Assembly: GCA_004554775.1 (NCBI GenBank) | Contig: SFKI01000009.1 | Coordinates: 1-64,000 of the forward strand | Length of the DNA stretch: 64,000 nucleotides | Source of the DNA: Subdoligranulum variabile | GTDB taxonomy: Bacteria; Bacillota; Clostridia; Oscillospirales; Ruminococcaceae | Direction of reading: 5' to 3' | Shown: in pieces, positions 32,868 to 41,114 of the stretch | Numbering within the stretch: the first letter of the stretch is position 1 | Layout of the letters: every line of letters begins with the position of its first letter | Made by a program: the position numbers and the translations under genes | Notes under the pieces: generated by a model | What the model was told of the DNA's origin: nothing | Seen by the model: the letters and a program-made list of their open reading frames with translations, nothing else | Database searches by the model: none

Positions 32868-33006
32868 TACAATAAAGCTATGCAAAAGCGTTTATCTATC
32901 AGTGTGCCCGGAGCAAAATACAGGCCGCTGGTAAGTAGGCGTGGGCCCGTGCGGCATGACACCCGCGCGGAATGCAATACACTCTAATGAAAACGGAGGA
33001 AGAAAA

Positions 33007-36000
33007 ATGCCCAGAGCAAAACAGTCTATGGACGGCAATACCGCTGCGGCGCATGTAGCTTATGCATTCACCGACGTGGCTGCCATCTACCCCATCACCC
33101 CCTCCAGCCCCATGGCCGACACTGTTGACCAGTGGAGTGCTGCTGGCCTGAAGAACATCTTCGGCAACCAGGTCAAGGTTGTTGAGATGGAATCCGAGGC
33201 CGGTGCTGCCGGCGCCGTGCACGGCTCCCTCGGCACTGGTGCTATCACCACCACCTTCACCGCCTCTCAGGGCCTGCTGCTGATGATCCCCAACATGTAC
33301 AAGATCGCAGCTGAGCAGCTGCCCTGCGTCTTCGACGTGTCTGCCCGTACCGTTGCTACCCAGTCCCTGAACATCTTCGGTGACCACAGCGACGTTATGG
33401 CTGTTCGTCAGACCGGCTTCGCCATGCTGGCTGAGAGCAACCCGCAGGAAGTTATGGATCTGTCTCCCGTGGCTCATCTGTCTGCCATCGAGGGTCATGT
33501 TCCCTTCGTGAACTTCTTCGACGGCTTCCGTACTTCTCACGAGATCCAGAAGATCGAGAAGTGGGACTACGCCGATCTGAAGGAAATGTGCAACATGGAG
33601 GCTGTCGAGGAGTTCCGTGCCAAGGCTCTGAACCCCGAGCATCCCAAGATGCGCGGTTCGCACGAGAACGGCGACGTCTTCTTCCAGCATCGTGAGGCTT
33701 GCAACCCCGCTTACGAGGCCCTGCCCGCTGTTGTTGAGAAGTACATGGCCAAGATCAACGAAAAGCTGGGCACCAACTACGACCTGTTCAACTACTACGG
33801 CGCTGAGGATGCTGACCGCGTTATCATCGCCATGGGCTCCATCTGCGACGTCGCAGAGGAAGTTGTTGATTACCTGACCGCGAAGGGTGAGAAGGTTGGC
33901 CTGGTTCTGGTCCGCCTGTATCGTCCCTGGGTGTCTTCTGCTCTGCTGAAGGTCCTGCCCAAGACTGTCAAGAAGATCGCCGTTCTGGATCGCACCAAGG
34001 AGCCCGGCTCTCTGGGCGAGCCCCTGTACCTGGATGTCGCCACCACTCTGCGTGAGGCTGGCATGAACGACGTTGTCTTGACCGGCGGCCGCTACGGCCT
34101 GGGCTCCAAGGACACCCCGCCGTCCTCTGTCTTTGCTATCTACACCGAGCTGGAGAAGGATGCTCCGAAGCCTCGCTTCACCATCGGTATCACCGACGAC
34201 GTGACCAACCTCAGCCTGCCTGAAGTCAAGCCCGCCCCCATCACCTCCGCCCCCGGCACCAAAGAGTGCAAGTTCTGGGGTCTCGGCGGCGACGGTACTG
34301 TCGGTGCCAACAAGAACTCCACCAAGATCATCGGCGACCATACTGACAAGTACATTCAGGCTTACTTCCAGTATGACTCCAAGAAGACCGGTGGCGTTAC
34401 CATCAGCCATCTGCGTTTCGGCGACAAGCCCATCCGCAGCCCCTACTACATCAACCAGGCTGACTTCGTGGCTTGCCACAACCCCGCTTACATCCACATG
34501 GGCATGAAGATGGTCCAGGATGTCAAGCCGGGCGGCGTCTTCATGATCAACTGCCAGTGGACCGATGAGGAACTGGACGAGCATCTGAACGCTGCTGATA
34601 AGAAGTACATTGCTGACAACAACATTCAGCTGTACACCATCAACGCCATTGATAAGGCTATCGAGATCGGTATGGGCAAGCGCACCAACACCATCTTGCA
34701 GTCTGCCTTCTTCAAGCTGGCTGACGTCATGCCCATCGACGACGCCGTCGAGTACATGAAGGCCGCCGCCAAGAAGAGTTATGGCAAGAAGGGCGACGCT
34801 GTCGTCCAGATGAACTGGAAGGCTATCGACGCCGGCCTGGACGCTGTCCATAAGGTCGAGGTCCCCGCCTCCTGGTCCAACCCCGCTGCTGATCCGGCTC
34901 CGAAGGCCCTGAAGGGACCCGATGCCCTGGTCAAGCAGATCCGCGATATCATGGAGCCCATCGCCCGTATGGACGGCGACAGCCTGCCTGTTTCTGCCTT
35001 CGAGGGCAACGTCAACGGCGAGTGGGAGCAGGGTGCTTCTGCTTACGAGAAGCGCGGCACTGCTGTTATGGTTCCCGAGTGGTATGCTGACAAGTGCATC
35101 CAGTGCAACCAGTGTGCATTCGTTTGCTCTCACGCTACCATCCGTCCGTTCTGCCTGACTGCTGATGAGGCTGCCAATGCTCCTGAGAGCACCAAGCTGG
35201 CCGACACCAAGCCCAAGGCAAGCGAGTACAAGTTCACCATGGCTGTTTCTCCTCTGGACTGCATGGGCTGCGGCGAGTGCGTTACCGTCTGCCCGACCAA
35301 GGCCATCGAGATGAAGCCGCAGGAGAGCCAGTCCGCTCAGCAGGCTGCTTTCGACTACTGCGTCGAGAACATCCGCAAGAAGGACAACATCCCCGGCGTT
35401 GTTTCCGAGGTCTCTGTCAAGGGTTCTCAGTTCAACCAGCCGCTGCTTGAGTTCTCCGGCTCCTGCGCAGGCTGCGCCGAGACCTCTTATGCACGCCTGA
35501 TCACCCAGCTGTTCGGCGAGAAGATGTTCATCTCCAACGCCACCGGCTGCTCCTCCATCTGGGGTGGTACTGCTTCTATCAGCCCGTACACCACCAACAA
35601 AGAGTCTGGCCATGGCCCCGCCTGGATCAACTCTCTGTTCGAGGACAACGCTGAGCACGGCTTGGGCATGCAGATCGGTTATGAGACTGTCCGCGCCAAC
35701 CTGATCACCAAGGTTGAGGCCCTGAAGGGTAAGAATGCTGACCTGGATGCTGTCATCGACAACTTCCTGGCCACCAAGAACAACACCAAGGCTAACGATG
35801 CCCCCGCAAAGGCTCTGGTCGCAGCTCTCGAGGCTGACGGCAGCGCCGAGGCTGCTGAGATCCTGAAGGACAAGCAGTACCTGGCCAAGAAGAGCTTCTG
35901 GATCTTCGGCGGCGACGGCTGGGCTTACGATATCGGTTACGGCGGTCTGGATCACGTCCTGGCTTCCGGCCACGATGTCAATGTTATGGTCTTCGACACC

Positions 36001-36546
36001 GAGATGTACTCCAACACCGGCGGACAGGCTTCCAAGGCCTCCAACATCGGTGAGGTCTGCCAGTTCGCTGCTGCTGGTAAGGAAATCAGCAAGAAGTCTC
36101 TGGCTGAGATCTGCATGACCTACGGCTACATCTATGTTGCCCAGATCGCTCTGGGTGCCAACATGGCTCAGGCTGTTAAGGCTATTGCCGAGGCCGAGGC
36201 TTATCCCGGCCCGTCCATCATCATCGGCTACGCTCCCTGCGAGCTGCACGGTGTTAAGGGCGGCATGACTAACTGCCAGAACGAGATGAAGAAGGCTGTT
36301 GAGGCTGGTTACTGGAACCTGTTCACCTTCAACCCGGCTAACAAGGCTGAGGGCAAGAACCCGTTCACCCTGACCTCCAAGGCTGGCAACATGGACAAGT
36401 ACCAGGACTTCCTGGCCAACGAGACCCGTTACAGCCGTCTGGCCCGCGCCTTCCCGGATCGCGCCAAGGAGCTGTTCGAGAAGAACCAGGCTGCTGCCGA
36501 TGCCCGTTACACTCACCTGACCAAGCTGGTTGACCTGTACAAGTAA
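33007..36546 (+). CDS. nifJ: pyruvate:ferredoxin (flavodoxin) oxidoreductase
   Basis: A 1179-residue single-chain PFOR that decarboxylates pyruvate to acetyl-CoA and reduces ferredoxin, the central step of anaerobic fermentation. Domains in order: the pyruvate/TPP N-terminal domain (FTDVAAIYPITPSSPMAD near residue 20), domain II, the gamma-type domain (GGDGTVGANKNS near 428), a two-[4Fe-4S] ferredoxin domain (CIQCNQCAFVCSHA near 698 and CMGCGECVTVCPTKA near 755), and the TPP-binding C-terminal domain with the third cluster (CAGCAETSYARL near 820 and GDGWAYDIGYGG near 972). CGGAGGAAG precedes the ATG. Codon choice (GCT, AAC, AAG, CGT, GTT) is far more biased than in neighbours, which fits very high expression. 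Confidence 0.98.
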   Translation: MPRAKQSMDGNTAAAHVAYAFTDVAAIYPITPSSPMADTVDQWSAAGLKNIFGNQVKVVEMESEAGAAGAVHGSLGTGAITTTFTASQGLLLMIPNMYKIAAEQLPCVFDVSARTVATQSLNIFGDHSDVMAVRQTGFAMLAESNPQEVMDLSPVAHLSAIEGHVPFVNFFDGFRTSHEIQKIEKWDYADLKEMCNMEAVEEFRAKALNPEHPKMRGSHENGDVFFQHREACNPAYEALPAVVEKYMAKINEKLGTNYDLFNYYGAEDADRVIIAMGSICDVAEEVVDYLTAKGEKVGLVLVRLYRPWVSSALLKVLPKTVKKIAVLDRTKEPGSLGEPLYLDVATTLREAGMNDVVLTGGRYGLGSKDTPPSSVFAIYTELEKDAPKPRFTIGITDDVTNLSLPEVKPAPITSAPGTKECKFWGLGGDGTVGANKNSTKIIGDHTDKYIQAYFQYDSKKTGGVTISHLRFGDKPIRSPYYINQADFVACHNPAYIHMGMKMVQDVKPGGVFMINCQWTDEELDEHLNAADKKYIADNNIQLYTINAIDKAIEIGMGKRTNTILQSAFFKLADVMPIDDAVEYMKAAAKKSYGKKGDAVVQMNWKAIDAGLDAVHKVEVPASWSNPAADPAPKALKGPDALVKQIRDIMEPIARMDGDSLPVSAFEGNVNGEWEQGASAYEKRGTAVMVPEWYADKCIQCNQCAFVCSHATIRPFCLTADEAANAPESTKLADTKPKASEYKFTMAVSPLDCMGCGECVTVCPTKAIEMKPQESQSAQQAAFDYCVENIRKKDNIPGVVSEVSVKGSQFNQPLLEFSGSCAGCAETSYARLITQLFGEKMFISNATGCSSIWGGTASISPYTTNKESGHGPAWINSLFEDNAEHGLGMQIGYETVRANLITKVEALKGKNADLDAVIDNFLATKNNTKANDAPAKALVAALEADGSAEAAEILKDKQYLAKKSFWIFGGDGWAYDIGYGGLDHVLASGHDVNVMVFDTEMYSNTGGQASKASNIGEVCQFAAAGKEISKKSLAEICMTYGYIYVAQIALGANMAQAVKAIAEAEAYPGPSIIIGYAPCELHGVKGGMTNCQNEMKKAVEAGYWNLFTFNPANKAEGKNPFTLTSKAGNMDKYQDFLANETRYSRLARAFPDRAKELFEKNQAAADARYTHLTKLVDLYK

Positions 36547-36575
36547 TCTTGCATAGGCACCGTTTAACGGCATAA

Positions 36576-36617
36576 AACAGGCCCCACCTGCTTACGCAGG
36601 TGGGGCCTGTTTGTTTT
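36576..36617 (+). terminator. strong terminator after nifJ
   Basis: Perfect 16-bp stem AACAGGCCCCACCTGC/GCAGGTGGGGCCTGTT with a TTAC loop, followed by TGTTTTG. Confidence 0.92.
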
Positions 36618-36635
36618 GATGCGCCGTGATTTCCT

Positions 36636-36756
36636 GTTCTTTCTTTACAAAGAAAGAACCAAAGAAATTCTAAACAAAAATGGGTGGTATGGCCGCAGGC
36701 CATACCACCCATTTTAATTAAAAATTCTTTTGGTCCTTTTCTTATAAGAAAAGGAC
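36636..36756. repeat. composite hairpin element, copy E (complete)
   Basis: Left hairpin GTTCTTTCTTT/AAAGAAAGAAC (36636-36659), CAAAGAAATTCTAAAC, central hairpin AAAATGGGTGGTATGGCC/GGCCATACCACCCATTTT (36677-36715), then TTAAAAATTCTTTTG and the right hairpin GTCCTTTTCTT/AAGAAAAGGAC (36733-36756). It lies between convergent nifJ and uppP. Confidence 0.85.
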
Positions 36757-36772
36757 AGAGAACCTCGTCATG

Positions 36773-37633
36773 TCACGCCAGCACGAAGGTTTGCAGTGCC
36801 CAGATACCCAGGACAAGGATGCCGAGGGCGATGCGGTACCAGCCGAATGCGGTGAAGGTGTGTTTCTTGACGTAGTTCATCAGGAAACGGATCGCCAGCA
36901 TCGACACCACGAAAGCCACAATGCAGCCCACCAGCAGGGCCGAAATCTCAGCCAGGGTGAACACACCTCCTTTGGCCAGGAACTTGACCAGCTTCAGGCC
37001 CGAGGCGCCCGCCATAACGGGAATTGCCAGGAAGAAGGTAAACTGCGACGCTGCCGGGCGGCTCATACCGCAGAGCAGGCCGCCAATGATAGTAGAACCG
37101 CTGCGGGATGTGCCGGGAATCAGCGCCAGTACCTGCCAGGCACCCACAATCAGCGCCTGTTTGTAGGTGATGCGGCTCAGCTTCGTGGTGGTCGGTACGC
37201 GGGGACGGCGTTCAATCATGATAAATGCAATACCATAGATAATCAACATCAGGGCTACGGTAATGCTGTTGTACAGGTGCGCGTCCAGCCAGTCATCCAG
37301 CAGCAGACCCAGTACCGCTGCCGGTACACAGGCTACAATGATCTTGCACCACAGGCGCACCACCGGCCAACGGAAATGCCGGGAAAACCCGGAATCCCGC
37401 CCGTTGTCCGCACAGAAAGGCCAGAGTTTTTTAAAGTACAACACTACGACTGCCAGAATCGCACCCAGCTGAATGACCACGCGGAACATCTCCATAAACT
37501 CAGTGCTGAAACTGAATTTAAGCACCTGTTCCGCCAAAATCATGTGGCCGGTACTGGAAATAGGCAGCCATTCGGTAATGCCCTCAATAACGCCGTACGC
37601 CACTGAGCGCAGAATATCCAAGAAAAATTCCAT
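36773..37633 (-). CDS. uppP: undecaprenyl-diphosphatase (BacA family)
   Basis: A 286-residue integral membrane phosphatase that recycles undecaprenyl pyrophosphate for peptidoglycan synthesis and gives bacitracin tolerance when abundant. The two BacA motifs are present: GITEWLPISSTGHMIL near residue 18 and PGTSRSGSTIIGGLL near 170. About eight hydrophobic segments can be seen. The ATG at 37633 has AAAGGAGG upstream; the frame extending to 37771 is rejected. It is divergent from the HAD phosphatase. Confidence 0.95.
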   Translation of the reverse strand: MEFFLDILRSVAYGVIEGITEWLPISSTGHMILAEQVLKFSFSTEFMEMFRVVIQLGAILAVVVLYFKKLWPFCADNGRDSGFSRHFRWPVVRLWCKIIVACVPAAVLGLLLDDWLDAHLYNSITVALMLIIYGIAFIMIERRPRVPTTTKLSRITYKQALIVGAWQVLALIPGTSRSGSTIIGGLLCGMSRPAASQFTFFLAIPVMAGASGLKLVKFLAKGGVFTLAEISALLVGCIVAFVVSMLAIRFLMNYVKKHTFTAFGWYRIALGILVLGIWALQTFVLA

Positions 37634-37749
37634 TGGGGTAAAGCCTCCTTTATAAAGTATATCATACCATAAAATGTCGAATGTGACACACGTTTTCAAG
37701 AATTTTACAAGGAATTTCCGGGTTTGCAGTTGATTTGGACAAATTCGCC

Positions 37750-37778
37750 TTGCTGTTTTTGGCAAATGCAACTATAAT
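37750..37778 (+). promoter_or_regulatory. promoter of the HAD phosphatase gene
   Basis: TTGCTG (37750-37755), 17-base spacer, TATAAT (37773-37778), 32 bases before the ATG. Confidence 0.7.
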
Positions 37779-37810
37779 AAGGAAGAACTTGAAAATTTGA
37801 GGTGAAGGAA

Positions 37811-38470
37811 ATGTATAAAACCGTCCTGTTTGATTTGGATGGCACTTTGCTGAATACGATCGACGACCTAGCGGATTCTGCCAACCGCGTGTGTAAGGCC
37901 CACGGCTGGCCCGAACACGAAACTGCGAAATACCGCTATTTTGTCGGCAACGGCATCCCGAAGCTGGTCGAGCGCTTCAGCCCCGAGGACCAGCGTGACC
38001 CTGAAACACTGCAAAAAACACTGGCCGAGTTTGATACAGTATATGGCGCGCACATGCACGACAAAACCGCCCCATATCCCGGTATGCCGGAACTGCTGGC
38101 GCGTTTGCAAGCCAATGGCGTGCGGATGGCTGTGTTCTCCAATAAGGCTGATGAATTTGCCCGCGCTGTCGTGGCACGGTACTTTGACAGCAGCCTGTTT
38201 GAGATCGTGCGCGGTGCGCTGCCTGATGTGCCCACCAAACCCGCCCCGCAGGGTACCCGCGCCTTGATGCAAAAGCTGGGTGTGACCGCCGAAAGCGGGG
38301 ATGTGCTGTACGTAGGTGACAGCAACGTGGACGTTGAGACCGCGCACAATGCCGGGCTGCCCTGCTGCGGCGTGCTGTGGGGCTTCCGCACGCGGGAAGA
38401 ATTGCAGCAGGCCGGGGCTGAATACCTGGCTGGCACGATGCAGGACCTGGAAAAAGTGGTTTTGGAATAA
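37811..38470 (+). CDS. gph: HAD-family hydrolase, phosphoglycolate phosphatase-like
   Basis: A 219-residue HAD phosphatase. Motif I FDLDGTLLNT is at residues 8-17 with the nucleophile Asp, motif II in AVFSNKADEFA near 105, and motif IV YVGDSNVDVETAHNAG near 172. A C1 cap of helices (residues 20-85) fits the Gph/PpaX subgroup. The substrate may be phosphoglycolate or another small phosphate ester and cannot be fixed from sequence. The ATG at 37811 follows AGGTGAAGGAA; a GTG three codons upstream is less likely. Confidence 0.85.
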   Translation: MYKTVLFDLDGTLLNTIDDLADSANRVCKAHGWPEHETAKYRYFVGNGIPKLVERFSPEDQRDPETLQKTLAEFDTVYGAHMHDKTAPYPGMPELLARLQANGVRMAVFSNKADEFARAVVARYFDSSLFEIVRGALPDVPTKPAPQGTRALMQKLGVTAESGDVLYVGDSNVDVETAHNAGLPCCGVLWGFRTREELQQAGAEYLAGTMQDLEKVVLE

Positions 38471-38527
38471 GCGCGAAAAATCAGACTTCGCAGGAACCAC
38501 GGATTTTCGCAAAGGAGTGTTGTTATT

Positions 38528-39730
38528 ATGATCGCACAGCATTACAAAGACATGCTGGGGGCAAAATCGGTCATCCGCCAGATCTCCGAATGGAGCACCG
38601 CCCGCGGCGCTGAGATCGGGTACGAGAACGTGTTTGACTACTCGCTGGGCAACCCCTCGGTGCCCGCGCCGCAGAAATTTACCGACGTCTGCCTTGATTT
38701 GCTTGAGCATGTCGACCCGGTCACGCTGCACGGCTACACGCCCACGCTGACCCTGCCCGATGTGCGCGCCAAGGTGGCCGAAAGCCTGAACCGCCGCTTT
38801 GGAATGGACTACACCGGCGACCATATCTTTATGACGACCGGTGCCGCCGGTGCGTTGGCCCACGCCGTGCGCTGCATCGCCGTGCCGGGGCAAAACATTG
38901 TCACCTTTGCGCCGTTTTTTCCTGAGTACAAGCCCTATGTTGAGGGCGCGGGCCTGACCCTGCGCGTTGCCCCGCCCCGGTGCGAGGATTTTCAGATCAA
39001 TTTTGCTGCACTGGACGGCCTGATGGATGAGAACACGGCCGCCGTGCTCATCAACTCACCCAACAACCCCAGCGGCACGGCCTACAGTGCCGAAACGCTG
39101 ACACAGTTGGCCGATTACCTGAAAAAGAAGAGCACCGAATACGGCCACCATATCTTCCTGATTTCGGACGAGCCGTACCGCGAGATTGCATTCGGCGGCA
39201 AAACGATTCCGTATCCTGCAAAATTCTACGATGATACGCTTACATGCTACTCGTTCTCCAAGAGCTTGAGCGTACCCGGCGAGCGTATCGGCTATGTCGC
39301 GGCCAACCCTCGCTGCGAGGATGCTGCCTACATCGTGCCAATGTGCGGGCAGATCTCCCGCGGGACCGGCCACAACTGCCCGTCCGGCCTGTTCCAGCGT
39401 GCTGTGGCCGAATGCCTGGAGGAGACCAGTGACCTGTCTGTCTACGAGACCAATATGGAGCTGATCTACGACGAGTTGAAAGCACTGGGCTTTACCGTCT
39501 GCAAGCCGGACGGCACGTTCTACATCTTCCCGAAAGCACTGGAGGAGGACGCCAAAAGCTTCTGCCAAAAGGCTATGAAGTACGACCTGGCCCTTGTGCC
39601 GGGCGACAGCTTCGGCTGCCCGGGCTATTTCCGCATGGCTTACTGCATCGAGACCGAGAAAGTCCGCCGCAGCTTTGTTGCCCTTGAAAAATTTGTAAGC
39701 ACCGAGTACGGTGCGACCAAACAACAATAA
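38528..39730 (+). CDS. class I/II pyridoxal-phosphate aminotransferase
   Basis: A 400-residue fold-type I PLP enzyme. Visible are the N-terminal substrate segment DYSLGNPSVPAP near residue 37, TTGAAGALAHAVRC near 100, the NNPSGT motif near 178, the PLP-ring Asp in ISDEPYREIAF near 215, and the Schiff-base Lys in YSFSKSLSVPGERIGY near 243. The amino acid specificity cannot be assigned. AAAGGAG lies upstream of the ATG. It follows the HAD gene by 57 bases and precedes the L,D-transpeptidase by 9 bases, so the three may be cotranscribed. Confidence 0.9.
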   Translation: MIAQHYKDMLGAKSVIRQISEWSTARGAEIGYENVFDYSLGNPSVPAPQKFTDVCLDLLEHVDPVTLHGYTPTLTLPDVRAKVAESLNRRFGMDYTGDHIFMTTGAAGALAHAVRCIAVPGQNIVTFAPFFPEYKPYVEGAGLTLRVAPPRCEDFQINFAALDGLMDENTAAVLINSPNNPSGTAYSAETLTQLADYLKKKSTEYGHHIFLISDEPYREIAFGGKTIPYPAKFYDDTLTCYSFSKSLSVPGERIGYVAANPRCEDAAYIVPMCGQISRGTGHNCPSGLFQRAVAECLEETSDLSVYETNMELIYDELKALGFTVCKPDGTFYIFPKALEEDAKSFCQKAMKYDLALVPGDSFGCPGYFRMAYCIETEKVRRSFVALEKFVSTEYGATKQQ

Positions 39731-39739
39731 GGAGTATCT

Positions 39740-40714
39740 ATGACGATCGTACGCCGTATTTTGACAGTTCTGCTGGCGGTTTTGCTGCTTTGTGCCTGCG
39801 GGCAGGGGGCAGGCAAAGATGTGGTATCGGAAGTGGAGCAGGAGGTCGAACAGGAAGTGGAGACCGTGGTCGAGGAAATCGAACCGACCCCGGAACCCAC
39901 CCAGACCCCCGAGGAAGCCAAGGCAATGGCTTCGACAGCCAGCAATGCCACCAAGGATGCCCCGCAGATTACCGACCCATCGACCTGGAACGAATCCGGC
40001 AAGAAGATCATGGAAGCGCTGGAAACCAAGTATGCCCCCTACGGCATGACCTTGCAGGCCAAAGAAGGCAAGCCCTACTTTCTGGCAGTGAACCGCGATG
40101 CCAACGTGGTGACGGTCTACACCGCCGATGAGGATGGCCGTTACACCGTGCCCTTTATGGCGATGGTGTGCAGCGGCGGCGTCGATACCCCGCTTGGCTA
40201 CTTTGCCACGCCGGTCGACTACCAGTGGCGGCTGCTGATGGGCCCGAGCTACGGCCAGTATGCCACCCGTATTTTTGACTCGTACCTCTTCCACAGCGTA
40301 CCGTACTACAGCCAGCATAAGGACGATATCGAGTACGACGAGTATAATCTTCTGGGCACTTCTGCCAGCCTGGGCTGCATCCGGCTTGAGGTGGTCGATG
40401 TCAAGTGGATCTACGATAACTGCCCGCTGGGCACGCCGGTGTTGATCTATGCAGATTCCGAGAACCCCGGCCCCATGGGCAAGCCCGGCACGATCTACAC
40501 CGACCCCACCGACACCGAAAAGCGCGGCTGGGATCCCACCGACCCCGACCCGGCCAACCCCTGGGATGATGCTTTTGAAACGGGCACGACCATCCGCAGC
40601 CAGGCTGCCTGGGACCAGTGGGAAGCCGAGCACGAAAACTGGCAGTCCAGCCTGACCCCCACCAACTTGCAGGGTTGGAGCACCGATTCCAGCATCGCGG
40701 GCACCCGCGGCTAA
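39740..40714 (+). CDS. L,D-transpeptidase (YkuD family) lipoprotein
   Basis: A 324-residue secreted lipoprotein. The signal peptide ends in lipobox LLCAC, so Cys19-20 is lipidated. An acidic linker rich in Glu/Val/Pro (residues 25-60) leads to the YkuD catalytic domain at about 95-230, with the His in LFHSVPYYSQ and the catalytic Cys in SASLGCIRLEVVD near 215. The C-terminal 80 residues are rich in Asp, Pro and Trp. L,D-transpeptidases form 3-3 crosslinks or attach proteins to peptidoglycan. The ATG follows AAGGAG. A terminator follows. Confidence 0.92.
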   Translation: MTIVRRILTVLLAVLLLCACGQGAGKDVVSEVEQEVEQEVETVVEEIEPTPEPTQTPEEAKAMASTASNATKDAPQITDPSTWNESGKKIMEALETKYAPYGMTLQAKEGKPYFLAVNRDANVVTVYTADEDGRYTVPFMAMVCSGGVDTPLGYFATPVDYQWRLLMGPSYGQYATRIFDSYLFHSVPYYSQHKDDIEYDEYNLLGTSASLGCIRLEVVDVKWIYDNCPLGTPVLIYADSENPGPMGKPGTIYTDPTDTEKRGWDPTDPDPANPWDDAFETGTTIRSQAAWDQWEAEHENWQSSLTPTNLQGWSTDSSIAGTRG

Positions 40715-40725
40715 AGGCATAAAGC

Positions 40726-40760
40726 AAAAGAGCCTGTCCCTTTCCGGGGCAGGCTCTTTT
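40726..40760. terminator. bidirectional terminator
   Basis: AAAAGAGCCTG-T-CCC/GGG-G-CAGGCTCTTTT with T-runs on both strands, between the convergent transpeptidase and ACP-like genes. Confidence 0.88.
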
Positions 40761-40781
40761 ATGTTACAGGTTGGGTAAGGG

Positions 40782-41021
40782 TCACAGATCCGCGTTTTCT
40801 TCGGTGTCGTGGACAAAGCGCCAAAGCTCGCCAACCGTGAAGTCAACGCTTAAATCGCTTTCGTCGATCTCCACGCCCAATGCTTCGCCCAGGCCCCAGG
40901 CCAGCTCAACCATATCCTCATGGTCAGCGCCCAGATCGGCCAGCGCAACACCGCGTTCCAGCTCGGACGTGTCGCAGCTGAACTGCTCTGCCAACAGCTC
41001 TTGCAATTCTTCAAAAGTCAC
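40782..41021 (-). CDS. acyl carrier protein-like protein without the phosphopantetheine serine
   Basis: A 79-residue acidic protein whose length and four-helix pattern match acyl carrier proteins. The segment ADLGADHEDMVEL aligns with the ACP hallmark ADLGADSLDxVEL, but the serine that carries phosphopantetheine is His and the following Leu is Glu. So it cannot be a normal holo-ACP. The rest (GVEIDESDLSVDFTVGELWRFV) keeps the ACP helix III-IV pattern. The start is GTG at 41021 with GAGGGG upstream. It lies alone between the transpeptidase and ftsH. It may be a regulatory or structural ACP paralogue; the role is unknown. Confidence 0.75.
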   Translation of the reverse strand: MTFEELQELLAEQFSCDTSELERGVALADLGADHEDMVELAWGLGEALGVEIDESDLSVDFTVGELWRFVHDTEENADL

Positions 41022-41114
41022 TCCGTATTGCCCCCTCTCACTGGCAGGTTTTCTTTAATGATACAGGGCACAGCGGCGTTCGTCAAGAGAAAATTGAACA
41101 AAAAGCATCCAAAA

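Noticed and set aside
32899..36573. 1224-codon open frame antisense to the pyruvate oxidoreductase
   Set aside because: It lies wholly opposite nifJ, has low-complexity Gly/Val/Leu/Asp composition, no domain motifs, and follows from the biased codons of nifJ.
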